Assembly (NCBI GenBank): GCA_949775045.1 | Contig: OX459104.1 | Location: 5,909,306 to 5,973,305 of the forward strand | DNA length: 64,000 nucleotides | Reading direction: 5' to 3' | Origin: Metridium senile | Taxonomy: Eukaryota; Cnidaria; Anthozoa; Actiniaria; Metridiidae | Shown here: positions 51,827 through 62,780 of the stretch, in pieces | How the letters are laid out: each line of letters starts with the position of its first letter | Position numbering within the stretch: position 1 is the stretch's first letter | Program-made: the position numbers and the translations under genes | The notes under the pieces: generated by a model | What the model was told of the DNA's origin: nothing | Seen by the model: the letters and a program-made list of their open reading frames with translations, nothing else | Databases searched by the model: none

Positions 51827-54208
51827 ATGCCGCTGATGAAAATCAATCTAAACGGTCGAAAGTACGTAATCTCTGGCCTGTCTGATGATACCACAAGTAA
51901 ACACATTCTATGTTCGTTAGCACGTGCCGATTCAACATTCCATCTCGAAACAACAGAATTCAGCGACACATCCGTGGAAAACGATGACCGGACTAAAGGG
52001 AGTCGCATCCGAAGGACTCGTCGGACTAGAGTTCGACAAAGCTCGACGTCTTCTTTGGAAATCGTGGAGTTCGACAAACGATGTTTAAAAGGAAGATTAA
52101 CTGAGAATAAGCTAATTGATTTGGAAAGCTCGGAATGGAGGGAAGGACACGCGACGACGACCTCGATCTCTAACGAGAAATGTTCCAAGAAATTTTCCTT
52201 TAAAGACATTTTGAAAAATGTTAAACTTGGTCACGCAAAACTCAAAGAATGTGACTCAAATCTTAAAGAAAGTCAACCAACACCTAAATTATGTCACGCG
52301 ATGCCTAAAGAGTGTCACGCAATATCAAAAGAGTGTAACACAACGCAGTCGGAAGGTCACGATAAGTGCGATTGTTGTAACGCGCAAAAATGTAGTGAAT
52401 ATCCAGGTAAAGAAAATGGAGTGCAAAGTAACGAGTGTCACGCAACGTGCAAAGGTCACACAACATGTAAAAGTCACGCAATATGCAGTCACGCTAAAAA
52501 AATCACGGAAGTAAAGAAAAGAAAGAGAAGGACAAAAAAGCGACCCGTCAGTCAAGAAGTGACAGGATGGAAGGGAAAGAAGGAGGAGAATAATGACAAA
52601 GTTAATGAACTTGGTAAAAAGGGATGGAGATCAGCCGACGATGTTCGGGAGCCGTCACGAACTCTTTCCTCGCAGGACGAAAAAATACGAAAACGAGCCG
52701 AAAAACACAAACTAAGAAGACGCAAATCAAAACACTCACACGACAAAATCGATACCAAATCGTGCCAAGATAAGACACTTACCATCAGCTCGATCGATAA
52801 TCCATCGGAGTATCGTCAGGTACGACGACACGTTCGTAAAGAACTCGGCGATTTACGAATACAACGAATGATCAGCCGAACGATCGACGAACGATTCGTA
52901 GACTTTCACTTAGCCTGCATGAAGTCGTACGCATGCGCGCTTCCAAATCACCATAGCAACGAACAGGAGATTCGCGCCAAATTGACCCAGCTGGTCGAGA
53001 GCCAGCAAAAATGCCTTTCAGCTTTGAAAAAGGCTGAGAAACAAAACAAAAAGGCGACGTCACGCTACACTAAGTATCTGAACCTTGACCAGGACAAGAT
53101 AAAGTTTTACGGGATGAATAGCAGTGAGAAACCAAAGGTTGAGAGAACAAGAAAGACAAGCGAGACGGACACGGGAATCAGCGAGATGCATTCGGACAGC
53201 TCCACTGAACACACGCACATATACCAAGCGTACAAACATGACCCAAACATTGATTACGTCATCAGTGACGATTTTAACCCTGATGACGTCACAACGGAAT
53301 ATGTCCGTGATGACGTCACATCTCAACATTATCTCAATGACGTCACTTCTGAACGTAATCACGAAGAGGTCACACCTCAAGTTCTCCAAGATGACATCTC
53401 TTTTCAAAGTTATGACGTCAAAAGTGCTGGAAGTGACGTAATTAGTTACGATGATGACATCACGCAGCTTCCTCGTGTTCCAAACTATGTCGTAACCGTC
53501 GATGCTGTGGCCATTGATGACGTCACGCATGAGGTACAGAGGTATGTGTACGAGAAAGATGACGACACACAGAGCGAGATCATCATCGCCCAACCAACCG
53601 AGGTCGTCGGACCTGAAACAACTTCTGCACTCGTTCCTTTTCGGTCAGCGGAGTCAATCACCATGAGCACGCTCAGTGATATCTCGGATTCGAGTTTCCG
53701 TGGTAACGGTGATGACGTAGAAGAGCTGACGAGAGTTTTGCTTCAGGAACAGCAAAGGCAACGAGAGATGAGACGAAAACTGGAACGACAGTCAGAGGAA
53801 ATACGACTAATGGACTCGAGAATAAAAGAACACGACAAAATGGCCGACATTTTGGAGAGACTCAAACATCTCAACGAAGGATTAGTCGAGAAGGAAGAAC
53901 TTGACAACAAAGAAGATAACGACATAATGCAAGAGAAGAAGAACCTCGAGAAATCCAAAAAACTAAGCAAGAATTTGTACGAGTATCAAAAGAGTGAGAT
54001 AAACAAGAACTCGATCAGTTTGGAGCAAATAGAATCACAAATTAGAAGGAAAAGGTGGCATGTCGAGTCAGCCGCTAAGGAACTGGAACGAGTGATTTCC
54101 AGTTCCTCTCGGTCACAGTTAGACCGCATTCGCTCTTATGAAAAACTACCAGCAGGCTTTGCGGGGCTGTCGATTCGTAATGACGTCATCGATGAAACTT
54201 TAGTTTAG
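51827..54208 (+). CDS. RASSF9/10-like protein with N-terminal ubiquitin-fold (RA-like) domain and coiled coils
   Basis: A 793-codon ORF on one exon; a good acceptor (TTTCTCGTCCCCAG, ending 51809) 17 bp before the ATG implies an upstream 5'UTR exon. Residues 3-35 (KINLNGRKYVISGLSDDTTS) resemble the start of the Ras-association domain of N-terminal RASSF proteins (RASSF7-10), usually at the N-terminus as here. Residues about 130-225 form a Cys/His-rich set of KECHA-like repeats, followed by a basic stretch. About 325-430 and 620-770 are charged helices with coiled-coil character (QEQQRQREMRRKLERQSEEI). An acidic linker repeats DDVTS. The end (KSKKLSKNLYEYQKSEINKN) recalls the RASSF9/10 tail. 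The protein is nearly twice RASSF9 length, mostly by the low-complexity inserts. Family call is moderate; coding is strongly supported by length and codon pattern. Confidence 0.75.
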   Translation: MPLMKINLNGRKYVISGLSDDTTSKHILCSLARADSTFHLETTEFSDTSVENDDRTKGSRIRRTRRTRVRQSSTSSLEIVEFDKRCLKGRLTENKLIDLESSEWREGHATTTSISNEKCSKKFSFKDILKNVKLGHAKLKECDSNLKESQPTPKLCHAMPKECHAISKECNTTQSEGHDKCDCCNAQKCSEYPGKENGVQSNECHATCKGHTTCKSHAICSHAKKITEVKKRKRRTKKRPVSQEVTGWKGKKEENNDKVNELGKKGWRSADDVREPSRTLSSQDEKIRKRAEKHKLRRRKSKHSHDKIDTKSCQDKTLTISSIDNPSEYRQVRRHVRKELGDLRIQRMISRTIDERFVDFHLACMKSYACALPNHHSNEQEIRAKLTQLVESQQKCLSALKKAEKQNKKATSRYTKYLNLDQDKIKFYGMNSSEKPKVERTRKTSETDTGISEMHSDSSTEHTHIYQAYKHDPNIDYVISDDFNPDDVTTEYVRDDVTSQHYLNDVTSERNHEEVTPQVLQDDISFQSYDVKSAGSDVISYDDDITQLPRVPNYVVTVDAVAIDDVTHEVQRYVYEKDDDTQSEIIIAQPTEVVGPETTSALVPFRSAESITMSTLSDISDSSFRGNGDDVEELTRVLLQEQQRQREMRRKLERQSEEIRLMDSRIKEHDKMADILERLKHLNEGLVEKEELDNKEDNDIMQEKKNLEKSKKLSKNLYEYQKSEINKNSISLEQIESQIRRKRWHVESAAKELERVISSSSRSQLDRIRSYEKLPAGFAGLSIRNDVIDETLV
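53284..54188. promoter_or_regulatory. Cluster of six TGACGTCA palindromes inside the coding exon
   Basis: Perfect CRE octamers at 53284, 53311, 53338, 53413, 53518 and 54181 (first base), mostly within codons for Asp-Asp-Val-Thr. Whether they bind CREB/ATF or simply reflect an amplified coding repeat cannot be told. Confidence 0.5.
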
Positions 54209-54403
54209 GAACCAGAACGAAAACATTAGTACCCCATGGAATACAATTAAAATTGTTACTACCTAATAGATATGTATATTAGTGACTACTTAACCAGAAG
54301 CGCGTCAAATACAAAAGGAAACAATACTGACCTCGTCACAACCGTGTCTTAGTGACTTATATTTATTAAACAAGGACTATAGTGAAAAAGTAACATTTAA
54401 ACA

Positions 54404-54706
54404 TACACTTATTTCAAAAATCGTTGTCGCAGCCGGCCGAAGCTACATTCCACTCTAAAGCCTGCAAAGGATGTCGGTTACATGGACTTAATTTGTGATT
54501 TATTGCACGTTTTTTAAAGAAATATTTGTTTCATCATCTACCACTGCAACAACTTGTTATGGTCACATAGCACAAACATGTACAACCAAAATATGCTATG
54601 AATAAATCGATAACAAGAGTATAGAACTACCGACATCCTTTGCAGGATTCAGAGTGTGGACTATGGCTTTGTTTGCGACAACGCTTTTTGAAATAGGTGT
54701 ATATTG
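54404..54706. mobile_element. TIR family Y, copy 2
   Basis: ATACACTTATTTCAAAAATC…GCAAAGGATGTCGGTTA is mirrored by TACCGACATCCTTTGC…GACAACGCTTTTTGAAATAG. Confidence 0.87.
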
Positions 54707-55079
54707 AATAGTCCCCTTCACAGTTCCCTGTCCTTTTACAGTGCGAATCACAAAATCGTGGGCATCCAGAAATATTTTAGAAATCGTTTATTGTTCGTTG
54801 AACAACTCAGAAACTACTATATCATCGCAAGAAGTTTGACTGATGTGTAGTATGATAACCTTTTTGTAGTTAGAGTTGTTTTTGAGTTGTTCAACGAACA
54901 ATAAACGAATTCTTTTAAAATATTTATGGGTGCCCACGGTTTTTCGATTCGCACTGTAAAACCTTAGAGGACAATTATTCGCGTCTTCATCATTGCAAGC
55001 TCAACGATCGTCTCGCTTCGATGCAATGGCCCGGCTACCTTTCAACATGGCGCAGGGGACTATAATAATCTACTAAGGC

Positions 55080-55200
55080 CTAGTTCAAACGTCGCAGCTC
55101 ACATGTGCCGAATCTAATACAAATGAATTCAAACAATAGGGTTTTCTTCATTTGCATTAGATTCAGCACGTGAGATGCGACATTTGAACCTAAGATGTAT
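55080..55200. mobile_element. Short hairpin MITE
   Basis: TTCAAACGTCGCAGCTCACATG…ATCTAATACAAATGAA on the left is mirrored by TTCATTTGCATTAGATTCAG…CGACATTTGAA on the right. Confidence 0.8.
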
Positions 55201-55397
55201 TAGTACAGATTTAGTGCCTTTGCTCTGTTAGACAGACACAATTTTGATTCTGTTTTATGCATGGGTAAATCATTTTCACTCTAATATTTATGGATTTTTT
55301 TATATTTTATTTCTGTATTAATCCTATCAAGATATATTTACAAATATGTACGTATGAGAATCATATACGACTTTTTCAAAAAAAAGCGGAGCTGCTG

Positions 55398-55553
55398 TCT
55401 ACATAGCCTGAAAAAGAGGCGTTCTTGAGGTGATTTTTTTGGGGAAATCGGTTGTGGGGTTCCTGTGTTGCTTTTCGCGGGTATCCAGATAACACAGGAA
55501 CCCCAAATCTCGAGTTTTCCCAAAACTCCGCAAGAACGCCTGCTCTGCAAGCT
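55398..55553. mobile_element. Hairpin MITE with GGCGTTCTTG and GGGGTTCCTGTGTT arms
   Basis: Left AGGCGTTCTTGAGGTGAT…GTGGGGTTCCTGTGTT is mirrored by AACACAGGAACCCC…GCAAGAACGCCTGCTCTGCA. It abuts family Y copy 3. Confidence 0.85.
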
Positions 55554-55554
55554 A

Positions 55555-56118
55555 CTGTCCACACTCTGAAGCCTACAAAGGATGGGACGGTAATTATAAA
55601 CATAACTTGTGATTTATTACACGTTTTTTAGAAAAAATATTTGTTTCATCATCTACCACTGTAACAACTTGTTATGGTCATATAACACAAACACGTACAA
55701 CCAAAATATGCTATGAATAAATCGATAACAAGAGAAGATAAAACACTGTAACAACTTGTTATGGTTATATAACACAAACACGTACAACCAAAATATGCTA
55801 TGAATAAATCGATAACAAGAGAAGATAAAACACTGTAACAACTTGTTATGGTTATATAACACAAACACGTACAACCAAAATATGCTATGAATAAATCGAT
55901 AACAAGAGAAGATAAAACACTGTAACAACTTGTTATGGTTATATAACACAAACACGTACAACCAAAATATGCTATGAATAAATCGATAACAAGAGAAGAT
56001 AAAACACTGTAACAACTTGTTATGGTTAAATAACACAAACACGTACAACCAACAATGCTATGAATAAATCGATAACAAGAGAAGAAATACCGACATCCTT
56101 TGCAGGCTTCAGAGAGTG
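55555..56118. mobile_element. TIR family Y, copy 3, with internal 87-bp tandem array
   Basis: GTCCACACTCTGAAGCCTAC…GGATGGGACGGTA pairs with TACCGACATCCTTTGCAGGC. Between them, 55653-56070 holds about five 87-bp repeats (ATAACACAAACACGTACAAC…ATGCTATGAATAAATCGATA). Because 87 is a multiple of three, open frames of 129-131 codons appear on the minus strand. Confidence 0.87.
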
Positions 56119-56193
56119 GGCTATAGATTTAACTACGACTTTTGAAATAGGTGTAAATGTCCGTAAGATAAATTAACAAATGAACAGATTTTA

Positions 56194-56492
56194 TCATACA
56201 TCCAGCTGAGTTGATCGCCTTCCCTGAAAGGAATTATGGGTCACTATTTTTGGTTAGCAATTTTTGAGTATTTTCCGAGTATACAATGTAGACTTTTCTT
56301 GTTGATTGAAATATAATCCCACCATGTGTTTGACTAGCGTTTACAATTAATTTAAAGAAGGAAGAACTTGTATTTTATAAATTCTCTTGGCAGAATAATG
56401 AAAAATGCTAATCAAAATATGATGTTGAATCCTTAATTCTGATTGGTTGACCTTGTGTTTGTTCTGAAGGTCAACTCAGCTGGATTGTGTAC
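56194..56492. mobile_element. TIR element with ATCCAGCTGAGTTGA ends
   Basis: Left CATCCAGCTGAGTTGATCGCC mirrored in the right GGTCAACTCAGCTGGATTG. No ORF. Confidence 0.7.
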
Positions 56493-56627
56493 GAATGTAC
56501 TTGGAAATAAAAAATCTTCACAACCCAAAAACGCACAACCTTCCAATTTTTTTACGCTAAAAATATTCGCCACAAAATATTTGTTATCAAATAATCTGAG
56601 CGTAAACAATCAAGTCATTTGGTGGGG

Positions 56628-56647
56628 TGGGGGGGGGGGGGGGGGGG
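56628..56647. repeat. Poly-G tract
   Basis: GGTGGGGTGG then an uninterrupted G-run; no flanking structure assigned. Confidence 0.8.
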
Positions 56648-56939
56648 TATTTTGAACGTAAAGTCAAGTCTGCAAAGCAGGCAAACAACCTTCCCTCGGC
56701 CACAGATGATGAAAGGTCCTGGGTTTGAATCCCCAATCCATCAGATTGTTTTAATCTCTATCTGTTCATTTATGATAAGATCTATTTATTTAATCATTTG
56801 TACAACACCATATCAATCATTTACCACTGATGTATGTGAAATCAATATACAAAATGTATAGTAAAAAAATGACAAAAGACTTTATAATTGGAGTAAATGG
56901 GATTCCTGTGGTAAAATAGAATAGCTACTATTATAGTTG

Positions 56940-57216
56940 CAGCTATTTCTAAAAAAACGTTGAATACTGAATAGTGCATTCCAAGACCAAAGAGCATATT
57001 TGTGGGTCTCATTACAATTAGAAATAAAAAATATATAAAGATATTTGCTCCGCATAACTTGCTGGTATATTGTTTTGTTTGGAATGCAATACGAATGAAA
57101 TAACTAATAATGAAATAATCTATTATATTTTAAACAATATTAAATGCCCCAGAATGCATTTCGGTCTTGGAATGCACTATTCAGTATTCAGTATTCTACG
57201 TTTTTTGAAATAGCTG
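56940..57216. mobile_element. MITE with CAGCTATTTC ends (nested)
   Basis: CAGCTATTTCTAAAAAAACG…TGCATTCCAAGACC is mirrored by GGTCTTGGAATGCACTATTC…ACGTTTTTTGAAATAGCTG; the ends are about 46 bp. Confidence 0.88.
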
Positions 57217-57326
57217 TACATGCAAATGTTTTCAAACAATGGATTCAATCATAGCTCCTAGACAAAAAGGAACTTGGCCTGAAAACCTCAACTTGAATCC
57301 ATTGTTCAAAACCATTTGCATCATTT

Positions 57327-57571
57327 GGGACAGTTCAATATTTACCGGGGGGATGGGTGATAAATTAGCAAATTTTCACTTTTTGTACACTCCCCCCCCT
57401 CCTTTAAAGCAACATTTTTTTAGGACCCCCTTACACTCAGAGGAAATATTTCGTGATTTTCTGGATAACTCATCAGTTTTTTCAAGACCCCCCTTTCCAG
57501 GCTCATTAAAATATCAAACCCCATTTTATCACACATCCCCCCCCCCCCTCCGATAAATAATGAACTGTCCC
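57327..57571. mobile_element. MITE with GGGACAGTTCA ends (nested)
   Basis: GGGACAGTTCAATATTTACC GGGGGGATGGGTGATAAA-type left end is mirrored by ATCACACATCCCCCC…ATAATGAACTGTCCC. Confidence 0.85.
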
Positions 57572-57769
57572 TAATAACAGCAATTGAGCCCTGATGGTGA
57601 GTTATGATTATCTCAGTGTGTCACTGTATCACTGCAACTTCTTTCATAGATACATGTAGTTGTCTGAGGACAACACTCATCCCAAGCTTCAAGGCCAACT
57701 TCAGCACATAATCCTTTGGAATTGAAATTTAAAAACTTCAATACTTCTTACCCTGGTAATTAACACTCT

Positions 57770-58155
57770 AGTTTCATGTTATCTGCATGTACAACCTCTA
57801 AACTATTTGACAAAAGGCGCATTTGCACAGGGATAGCCTCAATACTCCAGTTTCATGTTATTTAGCACCGCTGTACTATTTGACAAAAGGTGCATTTGCA
57901 CAGGGATAGCCTCAATACTCCAGTTTCATGTTATCTAGCACCGCTGTACTATTTGACAAAAGGAGCATTTGCACAGGCTAAGCCTAGAATTGTTGTAAAA
58001 ATATTCATAAATTCCAAGCAAAGACAGGAAAATGCTATTGATTTACAATAGAAAACATATTTCAACTTTTGCCAGATCCACCCTATCCTTATACCAATGC
58101 TCCTTTTGTATAAACACTGCAGCGGTGTCAGATAACACGAAACTGGAGTAAAGTG
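57770..58155. mobile_element. TIR family W, full copy, with 78-bp triplication
   Basis: The left end repeats AGTTTCATGTTATCTAGCAC…GCATTTGCACAGGGATAGCC three times (57785-57990). The right end holds the inverse (TGCTCCTTTTGTATA…CAGATAACACGAAACTGGAG). A half copy is at 49207-49395. Confidence 0.82.
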
Positions 58156-58252
58156 ACATATTTACAACATACAAAAATCTGTGATCTTCATACAAGTTAG
58201 CAATAAAGTCACAAAAATTGTTACCTTGTAATAGATGAAAGAGGATTATGAA

Positions 58253-61131
58253 TCAGTCCAGTTCTGTACAGAATGCTTCATAGACATTAGCAGCAAATTC
58301 ACCAGTACATCTAACTTGAAATAGATCCTGTATGTAGCTGTTGTCAGGATCACTGAATAGATGGTGGATTTGACCATTCATGATTGGGATTATCTTGGCT
58401 AAAGGAAGACTGGTTTCTTGTTCACTAGTGGGTGATGAATCGGCATCTTGGACAAAAAGAAACAATAATAGAGATAAAAAACAATATCATAGTAATGATG
58501 ATGGTGACGAAGATGATGATGGTGGTGATTGTGATAATGATAAAAATAATATTGAATAATTTATGACGACAGTAATAATGATAATAAAAACAATAAATAA
58601 TGGTAATAGCAATGATCATGATCATGATGATCATGATGATTTATGATGCTGAAATATGACAGAAATTATCATATAGATACTACAATCATCATCATCACCA
58701 TCATCATCCCCATGAACTTCATCTTCATCATCACCCCCACATCAATAACCCCCGCCATCATCATCATCATCACCATCTTACCTGCCATCACCATCATCAC
58801 CATTATTATCACTATCCTCCTCATCATCCTTATTGAAAAACATCATCATCATCACCACCATTATTATCACTATCCTCCTCCTCATCATCATTATCATCAT
58901 TGAAAAAACATCATCATCATCACCATTATTATCACTATCCTCCTCCTCATCATCATTATCATCATTGAAAAAACATCATCATCATCACCATTATTATCAC
59001 TATCCTCCTCCTCATCATCATTATCATCATTGAAAAAACATCATCATCATCACCATTATTATCACTATCCTCCTCCTCATCATCATTATCATCATTGAAA
59101 AAACATCATCATCATCACCATTATTATCACTATCCTCCTCCTCATCATCATTATCATCATTGAAAAAACATCATCATCATCACCATTATTATCACTATCC
59201 TCATCCTCATCATCATTATCATCATTGAAAAAACATCATCATCATCACCATTATTATCACTATCCTCCTCCTCATCATCATTATCATCATTGAAAAACAT
59301 CATCATCATCATCATTATTATCACTATCCTCATCATCATCACCACCACCAATATCATCAACATCACTATCATGATCCCCATCATTATCATATACAGTATT
59401 TGAAAAAGTATAATAATATTGAAATTGAAAACAATAACAATTAACATTTTTCCCAATAAATATATTCAAAATACAATAATAATAATAATGATGTACTCCT
59501 ACCTGTTTCTGGTTCAAAGAAGACCTCAACATTACTAATCAAATGTTTGAACCCAGCGTCCAAACAAGACTGTAAAACTGCATTACAATCTTCACTCTCC
59601 AACACATCTAGAGTCTCCTCAACAAGGTGCATAAACTTGCTATCTCCTTCATCACCACAGTCATTTAGTCCCTCAAGGTCCATAGGGACCATAAACTGAC
59701 AAAAGGGCTTTGTACTTGCAAGCAGGGGACTTTCTTCGTCAGGTCTGTCAGCATGACATGCATGCATGGAGAATTCAAAGGTTTGTCGGATGTGGTTGAT
59801 GATTTGGGTAAGACCCTGTGCTGTGAATTTCTCTTTCAACGACATTTCTTCTAGTATTGCTGGAATGAAACAGTTTTATACCCATAATTCATTTTATTAT
59901 TGTGAAATTTACAGTAATGTTACCGTTTTGTTATCGTATTTAGCAGCATTTGTCTATCTTACACTATGAAAAAATATAGTTTTAGCGTCATAATATCAGA
60001 ACAGCGTCATTATATCAGAACAGGGAATAACCTATTGTCTTGGACAGCCTTTTTGGAATGGATGTATGACCACAATTTCTTAATTATAGCTTGAAATAAC
60101 ATTTATATCAGAACAGGGTATAACCTTTTGTCTTGGACAGCCTTTTTGGAATGGATGTATGACCATAATATACCATTTCACAGTTCTCGTCTATAAACCT
60201 CAGCATTGATAGGGTGTAACACATTCTTTAGAATTTGACTATGGCTTGCAGAATTTGCAAGTATTTCCATTGTTTGAAAATATGTACATTTCTTAAAATA
60301 CCACGGACTGTAGCGAAATTCTAAAGAATATATTATGCGCTATCGAGGCTGAGGTTGATTCACGGCAACTGTGAAATGGAACTATTGTGGGCCAAATTGG
60401 AATCCAGTCATTTTGTAATGTTACTGAATTTGAATACATTCAAATCAAGTTTGAACTACATGTATGTATGCAAATATGTATGTCTATTCCTAAATTCTAA
60501 CTTTAGAGTGGTATTACTTTAATCAACCTTTGATGTATTTCAACATACCTTGGGTAGCTCTTTCTATCCCTCTAATCATATCATCTAGCCCTTCACTCAT
60601 CAGGTATTTCACTAAAGCAAGATATTTTTTCTGCATCTCTTCAGCAACTCTCACTTGCCTACCATTCGATCCTTCGGTATCCTTAAAATCCATACTGTCT
60701 AGATACATATAGCCTCCAATAATATTCAGCTGAACACGAAGGAATACAAACAGAAGACAAGAAGAATAAACGCCAGTAATTGTGCGAGAGAAACTCAAAA
60801 CTTTTAACTTCTCCCAAACTTCGACTTTGTTGACATTCGCGTTCTTGTCACGAAGTTTTGCAGTCAGTTCTTCGGAGTTTATCTTCTCGAGAAGCGAGTC
60901 TTTGAGCGAAGGGATTAAGGAGTATAAAGTAATGCTGCAAGTCTTTTGGTTGCTTTCGAAGTGATGTTGTTTGCGTGCTTGCTCGATGAATTCTTTTTCT
61001 TGTGAATCTCTCCATGCTTCCAGTCGCCATTGTGCATATTTCGCAGCAACATAAATTCCACTTACTGCAACTCCAGTGATAAAAAACTTTCTTCTGTGCC
61101 GATAAAAGAAGCTCTTTATACTTGCCCACAT
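58253..61131 (-). CDS. PEX3: Peroxisomal biogenesis factor 3, complete, three exons
   Basis: Exons 61131-60549, 59859-59503 and 58446-58253, GT-AG junctions, both phase 1; 1134 nt gives 377 aa plus stop, against 373 in human. PEX3 anchors PEX19 at the peroxisome membrane so that membrane proteins can be inserted. The N-terminus is basic (FFYRHRRK) followed by a membrane segment (FFITGVAVSGIYVAAKYA, about 16-33). It then has the conserved QARKQHHFESNQKTC block, the PEX19-binding Trp (W106 in VWEKLK), FLRVQLNIIGGYMYLD, ETLDVLES, LPLAKIIPIMNGQIH and the end FAANVYEAF. All known blocks are present and the frame is intact, so it is probably functional. ATG 61131 has a good context and no upstream extension is needed. 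Intron 2 contains a 65-bp minisatellite. Confidence 0.97.
58835..59305. repeat. 65-bp minisatellite, ~7 copies, PEX3 intron 2
   Basis: Units of CATCATCATCATCACCATTA…CTATCCTCCTCCTCATCATC ending ATTGAAAAAA; the TGAAAAAAC landmark recurs at 58901, 58966 and 59031. Flanked by looser CAT/ATC repeats from 58680 to 59370. Confidence 0.93.
59880..60171. other. PEX3 intron 1, upstream part, with a ~110-bp direct repeat
   Basis: AACAGGGAATAACCTATTGTCTTGGACAGCC (60015) recurs as ACAGGGTATAACCTTTTGTC TTGGACAGCC (60112), each followed by TTTTTGGAATGGATGTATGA. Nothing coding. Confidence 0.75.
60172..60380. mobile_element. TIR family Z, copy 2, in PEX3 intron 1
   Basis: CCATTTCACAGTTCTCGTC…CAGCATTGATAGGGTGTAA is mirrored by CGCTATCGAGGCTGAGG…GCAACTGTGAAATGG. 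Confidence 0.87.
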
Positions 61132-61917
61132 TATTTGCGAGCGATTTGGGGGCTAAAACTTGAGAAAACTCTGCAGAAAGAAGATGAAAACTTACAAAAA
61201 CAACACTCGACTTGGAATGAGCACGAGTTAATGTGAGCCGCGGGATGACCAGCGGTATCTGAAACTTCTTAGGGGGAGAGGGGAGGGACTTCCTAGGGGA
61301 GAGGGGAGGGGAATGTATGTTTTCGTGTTAATATTTAATTTTTTCATTGTAACTTTGCTTCAATTGATTATTCATTTTTTCGATTATAATATATTTCCTT
61401 AGTTATTAGCGCAAGAGGTGAAGTAAACCGTATTACTCTATTTAGGGGGGGCTGGTTCCCCTCCCTGGTCTACTGACTAGCGCCCGAGTTAGGATTTCTG
61501 TCGGGAGAAGTTAAGGTGGACGGGGCCCAAAATCCTCATCCTTTACGTAAGTCAATTCGATGAGGCCGGATAAGTGAATGATTAGCTGCATCGGGAGAAA
61601 CTCTTTTGTGATAGCTTTTTCACGCATGTTTAGTGCATTTAAATGAAAGAACGTTTAAGAGCACTCCAAGTACTTGTTAATGCTTTTACGCGTACCCTCG
61701 AAAACCCCGTCAACTAAACTGAAACCTTTCTTTGGTAGCACTTAAAGTGAATTCACAGGTAAAAACCTGTAATAGAAGGCGCATATTGAACGCATTCACA
61801 TGTCCCGGCCTACTACAATTAGCGTTTCACATTCTTGAAACCAAAACATGTTTTGCGCTTTTTTATAAACTAAAATCTACTTTAAAAACCCATGGTCACT
61901 TACAAGCATGTTTTACG
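61132..61917. other. PEX3 upstream region
   Basis: Likely holds the PEX3 promoter on the minus strand but no definite box was found. 61265-61312 repeats AGGGGAGAGGGGAGGG twice. Confidence 0.45.
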
Positions 61918-62105
61918 ATAACTAGGTAATATAATGAAAGTTAATTGTAATACCGTAAAAAATGTTGACTTAATTAACTGACGTTTCGAGCTTTAGCTCT
62001 TAGCTCTTTTACTCCGACGAAGAGCTAAAGCCGTCGAAACGTCAGTAAATTAAGTTAACTTAACATTTTTTACGGTGTTACACATTTCATTCTATTACCT
62101 ATCGT
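61918..62105. mobile_element. Hairpin family X, full copy
   Basis: TAGGTAATATAATGAAAG…ACCGTAAAAAATGTTGACTT…GACGTTTCGAGCTTTAGCTC mirrored to CATTCTATTACCTATCG; followed by the shared GACGCAGCCTATACTAGTTT flank. Confidence 0.88.
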
Positions 62106-62680
62106 TTATATCAAACACCGACGCAGCCTATACTAGTTTCAACGCGCTACAATGTTTAATATATAATATATAATTTACAATGTTTATATTTTGATTTGAG
62201 TGTTATAATTAATTCGCAGTCGTAAGTATTACAAGAAAACAAAATAAAACAAAACGCTAAACGATTTAGTAAGAGCGTAAATGTGTGGGTGTGGGTACTC
62301 ATATCTTTAAAACTATCAAAATGTCTGAATGTGAGATTTTCATGGTCCATGAAATTCACTCTTTCGCGCGACGCATGCTGGTACGTGACAATGGGGTCAC
62401 GCAATCCTGACTATAATTTTATATTGCACAATCCTGACACTCAATAGCCCGTTTTAACAGCAGAACTAGAGACGTAAGGACAAATTGTCTGGACGGATAA
62501 ATCGTCTTGCGTGATAATGGGACGAGCCGACAATTTGAGACGTACCCGGTATAGTCGTCTTATTTTGTCAGTTGAATTCACATTTATCCGTCGTCAGTTC
62601 AGACTATTTGAGACAGGCCTATAGTGTTAAAAGGGGCAATGGTTATACTGACTTTTTGCACCTCAAATCATATTTCTCAA
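62106..62680. other. Intergenic; fragment of the 19-bp repeat family
   Basis: 62484-62595 has single or inverted GACAAATTGTCTGGACGGAT / AAATCGTCTTGCGTGATAAT words like the array at 50512. No gene supported. Confidence 0.5.
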
Positions 62681-62685
62681 CCTTT

Positions 62686-62780
62686 TCACGGTTCACGGTT
62701 CACGGTTCACGGTTCACGGTTCACGGTTCACGGTTCACGGTTCACGGTTCACGGTTCACGGTTCACAGTTCACGGTTTAC
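62686..62780. repeat. (CACGGTT)n heptanucleotide array, ~13 units
   Basis: Nearly perfect 7-bp units abutting family Z copy 3, whose end begins with a similar ACGGTT word. Confidence 0.93.

Larger units (their letters stand above)
56921..57583. mobile_element. Hairpin MITE hit by a second MITE in each arm
   Basis: Related to the intact hairpin at 47188-47336. Its left arm (AATAGCTACTATTATAGTTG | TACATGCAAATG) is split by an element at 56940-57216. Its right arm (AACCATTTGCATCATTT | TAATAACAGC) is split by another at 57327-57571. The stem core lies at 57217-57326. Confidence 0.75.

Noticed and set aside
55649..56048. 129-131-codon repetitive ORFs on minus strand
   Set aside because: 87-bp repeats are a multiple of three, so open frame is automatic; they lie inside a TIR element.
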